A DNA stretch of 64,000 bases from Corydoras sp. C115 (Eukaryota > Chordata > Actinopteri > Siluriformes > Callichthyidae), in assembly GCA_019802505.1 (NCBI GenBank), contig JAFMOC010000445.1, positions 155,001 through 219,000 of the forward strand. Reading direction: 5' to 3'. Both the position numbers and the translations under genes were made by a program. A model generated the notes under the pieces. That model was not told the origin of the DNA and made no database searches. It saw only the letters and a list, made by a program, of their open reading frames with translations. Positions 33,595 to 44,554 of this stretch are shown here, piece after piece; position 1 is the stretch's first letter; the number at the start of each line of letters is the position of its first letter.

Positions 33595-33830
33595 ATGGAT
33601 GTGGGCCACATCTGGATGAGATGGTCCTGATGACGCTGGTCCACTAACAAACTGCACTAGAGCCCGAGGGGACCCTCATAAGAAAACAATACAGCCCACA
33701 TGTCACACAACCCATCTGCTCCACATGTGACTGACATATGGCACTGCCACTAAAAACACCTGGTTCACATCTGGTAAGGGTTTAGCAGTGAGACCTACAC
33801 ATGAGCCACTTTTGGATGATGTATGGACTG
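33595..33830. repeat. ACATCTGG-rich dispersed repeat, second copy
   Basis: GGGCCACATCTGG, GCCCACATGTC, CTCCACATGTGACTGAC and GGTTCACATCTGGTAAGG resemble the block at 20540-20790. Confidence 0.4.
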
Positions 33831-34628
33831 GGCTTCATGCAGACCAGTCAACTTTACTCCAACTTTACTCCAAACTCACTCATCCTCCCGACACTGGGCT
33901 TGTTTTCTGCACTCAGACTCAGACATGGTTGGGGTTGGAGGCCTTAAACCCTGAAACAATGGATTGAATGAAGCGTAGTGTCAGTGACACCCAGATTCAC
34001 TCTAAAGAGTTTGGAGGACGTTTTGAATTCTCCTAATAGAAGGTGGCGCCCCCGTCTTTTGTTGTGAATCAAAGTTTCCACTCCTCCAGCTTCTTTATTT
34101 AGTTCAAGTTTCTTGTTGTTAGTTTCATTTCAGCTGAATTGTTCATAAATTGAAGCGTGCTCTCGTAAACCGCATAGTGGACTTCATATGAGTAATTGGT
34201 AATCTCCAGAGACACAATGAGTATAAGTGGAACTGGCCTTCAGCCATTAAAGAACGGGATCGATATTTCTTCTCCGTGTGTATTACAGCCGTACAGAAGT
34301 TCAGGAAATTATACTGCGTCACAGCGAGCGTCCAAAGCGCCAGAGAACACAGAAAATAGATTCCGACCAGCTGTAGAAAGCTGAGAGGGTCCTGACCTCT
34401 CACATTTATCTCAAGTTCCCATGAACCAAAGTACAGGTTCTGCCTTTGATCACGGTGAGTTTTGGTGTCAGTGCCGTTGTTCCAATTTTCACGCTCATCA
34501 CTTAAATTAGAAGTAGTGGTTCTACAGGTCTGCCACCCTTGAGAACCCTCATGACTGTGTAACCTTCTGGTTCTGCATTTTTAATGACGCAGATACAGAC
34601 AGTGGTGCTGAAGTCTCGTACTGTACCA
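33831..34628. other. Gene-free stretch
   Basis: Unique sequence without a supportable gene or repeat. Confidence 0.3.
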
Positions 34629-34638
34629 AGTACAATAA

Positions 34639-34990
34639 ACCATCCATCCATTATCTCCCGCTTTATCCTCTATTAGGGTCACGGGGGGGGGTTCCCCATG
34701 ACCATCCAGGGGACACCGTTTTGGGTGCTGGGCAGATACACCCAGGACAGGGCGCCAATCTATCGCTGGGCACACACTCACTCACACAGACACACTCTAT
34801 ATGGGGCAATTTGGAGAACTCAATTGACTTGATCCATGTTTTTGAACTGTGGGAGGAAACCGGAGAACCCGGAGGAAACCCACGCGGACACGGGGAGAAC
34901 ATGGAAACTCCACCCAGATGGGGATTCGAACCGGGAATCCCTAGTGCTGAGAGGAGAACGTGCTAAAGCACTAAGCCACCGTGCCGCCCC
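34639..34990 (-). repeat. SINE family 1, full-length copy
   Basis: Target-site duplication AGTACAATAA at 34629-34638 and 34991-35000. Confidence 0.9.
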
Positions 34991-35000
34991 AGTACAATAA

Positions 35001-36910
35001 GCCTCACAGATATTATTTAAAATAGCGTTGGCATTGAACACGGTACATGCGGCTGGTTTCTGCCCCCTGCAGGTTACAGTTCTTTGGCACCTGTCACTTT
35101 CACGGTTGTGTATTAATGATGAGTTTAGATTAAAATAACCAATCTAAAATACCAGAAGGATCCTGTCAGTGTCGAGCAAAATAGAAATGAGGGTGAAATC
35201 GGTGAGCATCCAGACTGCGATTACCAACGTCCAGAATGACACGACGGATTTAAATTCGGCCCAATTACAGTCACCCACCAGCACAAAACAGACTGAGGGT
35301 ATACGGTCTGTGGCTGGTAATCAGCTCATGCAGCAGTGGGATGGCTTCATTAGAATTAGTTGCCTGGAGGAATGTAGACGGCCGACTGCTATAGTAACAA
35401 TAAATGGTTTGTAAAATCACTGTTTGTACAACATAAGGAAAAAATGTCGCCCATCTGCTCGCATGCGGGGAAAATCCTGTACAGTCAGCATGCGGAGAAC
35501 CATTCCAGCCTTATGGCTCTACCTTCATGAATGAATTTTAAAGCGAGCGCCCGGATGAAATGTTGAATATGGGCGAGTTCAAAAGGGAAAAAGCAATCTC
35601 CCGCCGCAGGCGTCCTAAATAACCTGCATCTTCTTGAATCGGGCGAAATCAACAGTCTGCTCCAGATTTATTTTTATTGAAATGAATGGATTGGTCACTC
35701 GAGTGGTGCAGCTGTCGGAAAGAGAGCACTCTGCCTCGGGAGACATGTGTTCATGAGACATGGCCCGGCGGGGCACTCCGAACCCACGAGTGTGGAACGG
35801 GTAGAGAGCCAGCGGCGGGCGTTTGCATTGCTGTTAAAATCCGAAGCTCTAATGGCTTATAGGTTTCTGCAGAACCATGTAACGGAGAACATACATCGCG
35901 GCGGAGCCGAAAACATCGGGCACATGTGATGATTAGTTAATCTGAGCATCACGGCTCACTCCCCCTCACAGCTCCAACAGCCTGCACTCTTCTCCAGAAA
36001 AGCTTTTTGTGCGCATTTAGGCCCATCCGCGAGATTAGGAACTAATGCACGCTTTGGAATCAATATTCAATTTCATCCCATAATGTTTTCGATGGGCTTA
36101 TGGTTAAAGCTTTGTAGATCCCCTACATCAAACTTGTAAACACACTTCTATAAAAGCATCACACACAGCGTCCTCACACCTCCACGCTAATGGAACCCAA
36201 TCTCCTCCGTCTGAATTTAACGAATCAATTAGAGACGTCGTCACAGTGACTTCACCGTGCATGTGGTTATCTTAATTGATATCGTTTATATAAGTAGCAT
36301 AATGTCATACGTGTAACAGACTTATAAATACCTTAATATTACATTTTCAACCGGGTCCCTGCTGTTTGACCTGAAATGATTTGGTGGAGATGAAAACCCG
36401 AGCAGGCAGTCAGCTTTTTATCTAAAAGGAGCAGCCGGGCCTTAAGCATGTTATAAGATTATGCAAATTCCGAAAAATTACTGTAAGCTTCCATATCTCA
36501 GTGCAAAAGATGCTTCTGTAGAACTCAACAGCCATCTTCCTTTAATATCATTTCAGTGGATCGGATGATCGTTTCTAAATAAAACACGCACAGTTCGAAC
36601 TTTCAGCCTTCCGGATTGTCGAACATGAAAATACATTCGACAAGAAGTGACAGCGTCCCGAATATAATCTATAATGCATTTAGAACCTGTGAGAACCTTT
36701 GCTTGTATTATTTTATCTTCTGTCATTGTTTTCATGTCTGTAGAAATTGGTACAGATTCAGGTTCGAATCCCGATGTGGATGGACCTTCCATGTTCTCCA
36801 ATCATAATCCATGTTCTTAATATCGTAATCAAGATAATTATATTTTAAATGTACGGTATTATATTACTCTACCACCTGACCCACAGTGCAATATATTTTT
36901 CATCTTTAAA
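35001..36910. other. Gene-free stretch, possibly with elfn1 regulatory DNA
   Basis: 35540-36130 is unique, mixed-composition sequence with no repeat signature, unlike most of this desert. At 36750-36800 there is a short SINE fragment (CAGGTTCGAATCCCGATGTGGATGG). No gene recognised. Confidence 0.3.
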
Positions 36911-36919
36911 TTAATACAT

Positions 36920-37271
36920 GGACGGCACGGTGGCTTAGTGGTCAGCACGTTCTCCTCTCAGCGCTAGGGATTCCCGGTTCGAATCCCAATCTGGGTGGAG
37001 TTTCCATGTTCTCCCCGTGTCCGCGTGGGTTTCCTTCGGGTTCTCCGGTTTCCTCCCACAGTCCTAAAACATGGATCAAGTCAATTGAGTTCTCCAAATT
37101 GCCCCATATTGAGTGTGTTTATGTATGAGTGAGTGTGTGCCCAGCGACAGATTGGCGCCCTGTTCTGGGTGTATCTGCCCAGCGCCCGAAACGTTCTCCC
37201 CTGGATGGGCATGGGGAACCCCCCCGCGACCCTAAATAGAGGATAAAGTGGAAGATGATGAATGAATGAAT
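36920..37271 (+). repeat. SINE family 1, full-length copy
   Basis: Head GACGGCACGGTGGCTTAGTGG, B box GGTTCGAATCCC, tail (GAAT)n. Target-site duplication TTAATACAT at 36911-36919 and 37272-37280. Confidence 0.9.
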
Positions 37272-37439
37272 TTAATACATATAACGTACTTTACACTGCC
37301 ACTTTAGTTTACTTTATTTTAAGTATTTTTGTTACATTTAGTTTAATTTTAATGTGTTTATTGTTAAGTCTTTATTCTTGTTCTGTATATATAAACATGA
37401 CAAATGGGGGATAATAAAGTGACAATTCTGATTCCCAAT

Positions 37440-37735
37440 ATTCTATGGTGTCCTTCAAAAAAACATGGACTCAAGTTGAATTGGCTGCTTTAAATTGCCC
37501 CTATATGGTTCAGCCATAGGCTTGTGTTTAAGGAGCCAGGCAAGCGACCTGAAGGTCCCCGGTTTGGTACTTGGGCTAGCTCCTCACCCCAATTGTTTAT
37601 TGGGTGCCGTATACAGAGCTGCCCAATGCTCCGGGCATGTGTGCTCACTTCCCGGTGTGTGTATATATATATGTGCGTTTCACTGCACGGGGAACCCACC
37701 CCCCCCCACCCCTCCCGACCCTAATATAGAATTTA
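37440..37735 (+). repeat. Broken SINE with foreign insert
   Basis: The outer parts (ACATGGACTCAAGTTGAATTGGCTGC at left, ACGGGGAACCCACCCCCC and GACCCTAATATAG at right) are family 1. The middle (about 37508-37690) is unlike it; it contains CTGCCCAATGCTCCGGGCATGTGTGCTCAC, which resembles a third fish SINE type. Confidence 0.5.
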
Positions 37736-39815
37736 TGAGATGTGGTTTGTAATCTGGCGATAGGTGTTTAAGGCTATTCCCATCGCTGTGCTGTTGCTAT
37801 GCAGCTCCACGCCGGTGGATTCCGAGTGTAATTTACCTTTTTAATAACGAGCACCTCTGTACAGTTCAGCTTATCTTCCTGAAACTCTGCGGCAGCTTTT
37901 TACAGGCAGTTAAGCGCCACTGCGTTGCACGGCGCTGGCAGTGGATTTACTTTGACCCATGTGCATGTGTCACCCTCAAGGGTAATTACAATTACCCATT
38001 TGTCTCTCCAAATACACCCAATAATTCATTTGCTTAACATGATTACATTACATTAGTACAGTCATTACATTAACACTATTAACATTTCATCAGCATTTAA
38101 ATGACTGAACTTTAATTACACATATGACACTGATAAACTGGACACTGTCCATTTGGCCTGTTCAGAACCAATCACGGGAGAATTTATATAATATATATAT
38201 ATATACAATGCTGCGTGACATTTTTAGGTTAATAGAGGTGTTCTGAGCAGAACACAGAGCTGGAACAAGAGACAGAGCGCATTCCACCCGAGAGAAGAAC
38301 CTCCTGTATGGGTGGGGTAAATTGTGAGGGCACATTTGCCAGCTGTACACTGTGGGGTATTAGTGATTCCACCTTCAGTGGTGCTAATGTTGTCCTTGAA
38401 CAGTATGGAGACACACCGGACCGGTCCAGTACCTGGACCACGGAACGTATGATGTTAAAATGGCCTTCCGTTCAGACTTTAACTTTGAACTGTACTGCGG
38501 TTGAGCAGGGAATGCTAATGGAAACAGCATCTGTTATTGCCCTCATGACTGCCAGATACTTTTCTCATCCACAGAGAACCTCAATATATAAACAAGTTAA
38601 TGAGAACCCGAACGAAGGCTTATCTTTAAAGGCATTTTTCTTTAAGGGAACTGTGAGAGTAATCGGGAAACAATGGCCACTATAGACAGTTAAAAAGCGG
38701 GAAAAACGGTATAATAAAATAAAACTTCACACTAAAGAGAACCCGAAAAGAGCTGACTCATAAAGACCAGTTTGTGTCTTAGTGCTTACCCACGAGAGAA
38801 CAGAACGCCAGGTAGAAAGACTTTTCCGGGTTCTTAGGAATAGCATTAACCGGTGCAGTCCCCGAGCTGCGTGCCGCCGGTTTGATTGCCTTTATATGAA
38901 CTTCAAACAGGTGCAGCGTTTCCAACCTAATTAGCACAGGACTGAGAACAGCCTCACTCCAGAACGGCTCGCTCGGTTCCTCACTCACCACGTCCTACAT
39001 AACGAACGTCATCCAACATTCAGAACATTCAAAACACACCGTATTTTTTGAACATTTTGGTATAAAGTGGACCGATCCAAACATGTCAGGACGTCTACTT
39101 TGCTTGTAGGTCAGATCCCCCCCCCCCGAAACCCGACTAAAGTCCACCGCCGAATTGCTCATACTTAATGAAAGCATCTCACTAACAGGATGCTGCCGCC
39201 ACCATATTTCACGGCGCCCTATCAGTGCGCAGAAAACAGAAAGCCGAAAGGTCGCGCTCCTGTCGAAGTCGGACCCGCGTGCCTCTTTGCCAATTTCTAA
39301 ATGAGATTTCACGATGCTTTTTAAAAGCCAGTCATTCATAACGCCGAGGTCTGTGGAAGGTCCGAGACACAATGCTTCTGTCAGCAGCTTCTTTAATTTA
39401 AAGCGTGGATCTCCTCGGAGCGCGGCGCTCGCTTATCTGACTCATTTGTACGTGGCCTCCAGCCAAAGTTGCAGTGCTTTCCATTAATTGTTTAAAAACC
39501 GATGGTGACGGTCAGACGGCCTCATACGGGGGTCTTATTAATAATAAGAACTGATACAAGATGTTTTGTTGGGCTTTTGTCTGCCCGCTTTATAATGCAG
39601 CCATGCATTCACACAGCGGGACACAGAGAGGGTCTGAGAGCGGCCATGTTGCCATCACACCACGTTCCTGTTACCAGCTCATACAGGCTGCACAGCACAG
39701 ACCCATTAACTATCTTTAATCATCGGCCACTGTCCTCTGTTAGCGCCCCCCAAAGCGTCGTTCCAACCGTTACACCCCTGCCACAGTGACATGAGTAATG
39801 ACGCATGTACATACA
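37736..39815. other. Gene-free stretch
   Basis: 37750-38060 is unique and of balanced composition, another candidate for conserved regulatory DNA. 38308-38685 is open for 125 codons but has no recognisable domain. A C run is at 39117-39126. Confidence 0.3.
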
Positions 39816-39823
39816 CTATATAC

Positions 39824-40266
39824 TAGGGGTGAGCTGCAATATTCGCTGATTCGACGATTCGATTCGGAGAACCGTAGTCGACTATGGACCTCATAGTCGA
39901 ATGTACCATTTTGACCACATGGGGGCGCCCATGGCTGCTGCTAAGCATTAATTTTTACATGAAATGTCTTTGTTTTCGTTATATATATAGCCTTTTGTGA
40001 AATAAAATCATCCTAATTTCTAGATTTTTAGGTTTTTTGTTTTTTTTTTAGGTTTTTCCTTTGAAGTGGAAAAAAGTCCAGAACGGGGATCCCATTTACG
40101 GTGCTCTAGAAAAACAAGTAAAATATAAAAAAATATCTTTTTTAAAAACCACGCTTATAGCGCCATCTTGTGGTGAAATTTTAACTGATTTGACTATCAG
40201 TCGACTATAGGGAAAATCTGACCAATCAGATTCGACTATGAAAATCCTTTGTTGAATACACCCCTA
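39824..40266. mobile_element. hAT-type MITE, 443 bp, with intact target-site duplication
   Basis: Ends are TAGGGGTG and CACCCCTA, flanked by a perfect 8-bp duplication CTATATAC at 39816-39823 and 40267-40274. An 8-bp duplication with an (C/T)AGGGGTG end is the hAT superfamily signature. Internal inverted motifs (TCGACTATGG, CATAGTCGAA, ATTCGACTATG) lie near both ends. No transposase is present, so it was moved by an enzyme encoded elsewhere. It sits against a SINE fragment. Confidence 0.85.
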
Positions 40267-40274
40267 CTATATAC

Positions 40275-40567
40275 ACAATGTGGGGCAATTTACAGCAGCC
40301 AATTCGCCACGAATACAGGTTTTCGGACAGTGGGAGGAAACCGAAGAATCCATACAAAACCCACACGGACACGGGGAAAATGTGGAAACTCCACCCTGAA
40401 TGGGATTCGAACCTGGATCCACAGCGCTGAGAGGCAAATGTGTTAACCACCCCGCCCCTCATTTCCTTATCTTCCGCTTAATCCTATAATAGGGTCGTGG
40501 GGTGGTTCAACAGAGGAGAATGTCCCGAGAAACACCCAGGACAGAGCGCCAACCCATCACCGGGCAG
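40275..40567 (-). repeat. Two SINE family 1 fragments
   Basis: 40275-40462 runs from TGTGGGGCAATTTACAGCAGCCAATTCGCC to the head end. 40463-40567 is a separate tail-side fragment (TTATCTTCCGCTTAATCCTATAATAGGGTCG ... CACCGGGCAGATT). Both are diverged. Confidence 0.65.
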
Positions 40568-42769
40568 ATTATTAAATTCCCTAAACAAATATAAAAGCTA
40601 CATCCGTCTTCTGATTCATCATACAATGCAAACTTAACAAGTCAACACGCCGCATGTAACGTTCCGCAGTTGGTCCTGATTTTGGCCGAAGGTACTATAA
40701 TGGATCACGACAGCCTAAAAATAAGGATTTTTTAAATTTGTTTCTGTGAAAAGTCACAGCGGTCACACTGTCTGATTATTAAAGCAATAAGACTCTCAGA
40801 GAGTTTGTGTTGAAGTGATTTCGTATTGTGTTTAGGAAAACGTCACGCTGTAAATACACACGAGTTGCTCATTACGTTTAAAAAATGGTGACAAAAGCAA
40901 TGCCTTAACAACAAACGTCGATGTTCAAAACATGATTCACTTATTTAATCAAAATCCTCAACAAAACATGAATTTTTAATCCATAATAATATATATTTCT
41001 ATTATTTTATCTACACCCACTAGACCTGTGTTCTGGAGATGGATCCTCACATTTTGTAGCGTTTTGTCCATTTGGACGTCATCGGCTCTCGTTGGTTAAA
41101 TATTTATTAGTCCGAGACCCTCCTCGCGCTCTGTGTGATGTAACTATGTATGAAGTCACAGTATTTCAACAAGTATCACTGAAGGGAAATGAAAGCATCT
41201 TTAGTGCTACCTGAAGACCTGCAGCGTGGCGCCATGATGAACCTGTATGATACAGAAATAACGAAAGAAATGGAGTCGCCCCGTCTGAGGAGCCCTGCTT
41301 TAACCTCTGCCATGTGCAATCAGGCTTTGATGATAGATGACTTTCATTTTGCGCTGCGTGCCTCCGTGGGCAAGACCGTCCACCATGTCTTCCCGTCTTA
41401 ATTCGCTCTGTCCGTCTGGTTCTTGATGTCCAAGTACTGACTTTTGGAGAACACAGTAATTTGTTTGGACTGATGTAAAGTCCCGATGCTGTTATCAGTA
41501 TCACATTCACATGCATCATCATTTCCACCGTCACATTTCATCGGTGCGCGCTTTGTTGCCTCACATTGTGAGCACGGTGACTCAGAGAAGACGCCGCGGT
41601 ACCCAGGCGGCCATTAATGTGAATCTGACAGAAACAAGTGACTTCAATGCATGTGAATCCATAGTGGCTGCACTTCACTCACCATGTTCCAATTAACCGG
41701 TTCTTTTAATTAATGAAAAATCTCTGCGTTTATGACATGGTTCTCTACGCGGCGTCATCGGCGCCATGCACCCCGGCTTTTAATTATGGCAGCTGTAGAT
41801 AAATTAATAGATAGGATGTTCTAGGATGCTGGCCATGGGAATAGCTGATACATGTAAACCATAGCTTCCATAGCACCACGGTCGCCATGGAGACTGCCTC
41901 TATCGACCACAAGTTCCTTATGAGTCTTTGCTGTTTGGCGGAGATTACACCAGACCTCCATATTCCTCAGGTGACAGAGATCATTAAAGACATTCATCCT
42001 GCTCACTTCGTCTCGTTAAGATGAAGATTAAGTGAGTTGAACTGATCGTGTGGTTTGGTCCTATATGAATCTTTTGACTCACATGGGCAGGGCTGCGGTC
42101 CAATAATGGGAATATCAACGACCATTTTTTTCATTTATCAGTGGCAGTCAAGCCGTCAAAGCACTCTAAGTGTTTATAATAGTGATTTACCGAGCCGGTC
42201 TAATCCAGTTTTCAGTTTATTACATGCAGCTAACTGGTACTTAGACTCTTAAGTCCATTTTATTTGCTCCACCGACCATTAAAGAGCAGTTCAAATACAG
42301 TTAGCATTCACCCGGCAGTCACACCCCCTTCTCCAATTTCAAATGTTACGATAGTTTACTTAACTTTATGACCTCGCGTCGCCTTTTTACGACAGAATCC
42401 ACATTCTCTTTTTCTCTTCATTAATGCCATGCATCAATACGGCTGCCATTGATCAGCAGAACAGATAATCAGTTGATTGCGGTCCAGCCACTAGATGCTA
42501 AAAAAAATCCATCTTGCTGGATCTCCATCTTCCTTAATCTTTTATGCAAAAGATAATATTTTTTATCACATTTTTAATATTACATTAAACATCCAGTAAA
42601 CAGACGTTGGAGATAAATGACCCTGTATGATGATATCATTATGTTTAAGAAAAGAATTCTGAATATGAGTACCGTATAGAAAATACAGTCAAAAGTATAG
42701 ATACCCTCAAATAAATCTATACGAACACATCTTCAACAGAAAACAAACATTTTTTTTAATTATAAAATA
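40568..42769. other. Gene-free stretch
   Basis: Unique sequence with many homeodomain-type TTAATTA motifs (for example near 41695-41715 and 41780-41810). No gene or clear repeat. Confidence 0.3.
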
Positions 42770-42781
42770 CAGTTAATATTT

Positions 42782-43097
42782 CATCCATTCATTATCTCCC
42801 ACTTTATGCTCTATTAGGGTCGCGGGGGGGTTTCCCATGCCCATCCAGGGGAGAACATTTCGGGTGCTGGGCAGATACACCCAGGACAGGGCGCCAATCT
42901 ATCGCTGGGCACACACTCACTCACACAGACACACTCTATATGGGACAATTTGGAGAACTCAATTGACTTGATCCTTGTTTTTGGACTGTGGGAGGAAACC
43001 CACGTGGACACAGGGAGAACATGGAAACTCCACCTAGATGGATTCGAACCGGGAATCCCTAGTGCTGAGAGGCGAACGTGCTAACCACTAAGCCCCC
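42782..43097 (-). repeat. SINE family 1
   Basis: Target-site duplication AGTTAATATTT at 42771-42781 and 43098-43108. It lacks the CGGTTTCCTCCGGG... stretch between GGAGGAAACC and CCACGTGG, and the head end is cut at CACTAAGCCCC. Confidence 0.85.
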
Positions 43098-43149
43098 AGT
43101 TAATATTTAACTACTTTATTTAACTTATTAAAATTGTAAGTAGAGTATG

Positions 43150-43615
43150 ATATAATACACCTACCTACATATGAAAATATCTAACTACATACCAACCTAC
43201 AAACCAACCGACCTACCTAACCAAATATATAAAATACACCTACCTACAACCCTACAAACCCCCCCTCACTTACAACCTTAACTAACTACAAACCTACCTA
43301 CCTACATAACTACCTACCTAACCAAAAATACCAACCCACTTACAAACCCACACACTTACAAACCTAACTAATTACATACCGACCTACCTACCTAACAAAA
43401 AATACCCACCTACCTACAAACCTTCATACCTACAAACCTACCTACCTAACCAAAAACACATACCTAACCTACAGAACCTACAAACCAACCTAGTGACCCA
43501 CATACACACCTACTTAAATACATACAACCCCAGCTACATACTCACCAACCCACATATCTACCCATCAACATCCATACCTACTTACATAGATACCTATCCA
43601 CCTACATGTGTCTAC
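43150..43615. repeat. Degenerate (ACCT)n tetranucleotide tract
   Basis: About 460 bp of ACCTACCTACATAACTACC-type sequence with many substitutions. Almost free of G on the plus strand. Confidence 0.85.
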
Positions 43616-44270
43616 AGTATATACTAAGATATATAATATTCACACAGAGGGATACAGCTGCCTAAACACAAAAAAAAGTCTAAATTTGCAGTTTCTCCTA
43701 GCATTGTAATACGTTGCTATCATGTCTGTGAGCGTCACTTCTTTAACTCCAGCAGAGTTGATGTAAACAGCTAAAGTGAATATCTGGAACAGGAACACGA
43801 GTCCTATAGAACAATACACCAATAAACAGTACTGATGAAAGCCTGCTCGCATATTTTTGAAGGCCTTGATTCAATCACAGAGTCACAGATTAAGTTCTAA
43901 GATCAAATAACGCATGTGGTTTTTTAGCGATTAGCCATTTCAGAGGCTAATAAGGTGGAATTTCCAAGCAGAATGTTTTCAGTAATATATTTGCATGTTA
44001 TAAGGATTGCTAAGCTAATTTTGTGCGTGCTGTCAGGCGGTAATTGGCCTCCGTGTGGTACGACTGCGCTTAATGCAGTCTATTTTGGGCTGAAAGCAGA
44101 GAAAGAACCATAACAACTGTGTACGCAGGATGTTGGGTCAGCTAAACAAAAAACGACTGAAAGTCTTTGTTTTCGGTGTAATTAGCGTTAATGGTTTGGT
44201 TAACAGCTTGTTATTTACTTATGAAAAAGTACTTCATGGCGCCTCACGCTTGTTCTCTTTCCTTTTCCAG
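43616..44270. other. Upstream flank of the elfn1 coding exon
   Basis: No gene recognised. It ends in a strong splice acceptor, TTCTCTTTCCTTTTCCAG (AG at 44269-44270), so this stretch is probably the end of a long elfn1 leader intron. Confidence 0.5.
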
Positions 44271-44554
44271 TGTTCCAATTGTCCGAAATGGGGCCTTCAG
44301 AGGGGCGGCTCATCACCTGCCGATTCGGACGCCGCGCACGGAGCGGCTCAGTGACCCGACCACGGATCATAACTGTGTGAACTAAAGCTACTAGCATCAA
44401 CTCTGCGTCGATAATCTGCCTGAGGTGATGGTTACCGAGTAGACAGTTCAACGGTTACAGCTTTGCCTCCTGCACACCTCGCTGTAAAGTCCACACTTTA
44501 TCCAAATATCGGTCCCGACATTCAGAAGCCCGTGGGCTTGCAGGCGGCTCAGAC
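44271..44554 (+). other. elfn1: elfn1 5' untranslated part of the coding exon
   Basis: Begins just after the pyrimidine-rich acceptor at 44253-44270 and runs 284 bp to the start codon. It contains short upstream ATGs (near 44286 and 44427) that are not in frame with a long protein. The upstream leader exons are not identified in the window. Confidence 0.55.

Noticed and set aside
38308..38685. 125-codon plus-strand open frame
   Set aside because: No domain, signal or splice evidence; the opposite strand is also open for part of it. A protein search and brain RNA-seq would settle it.
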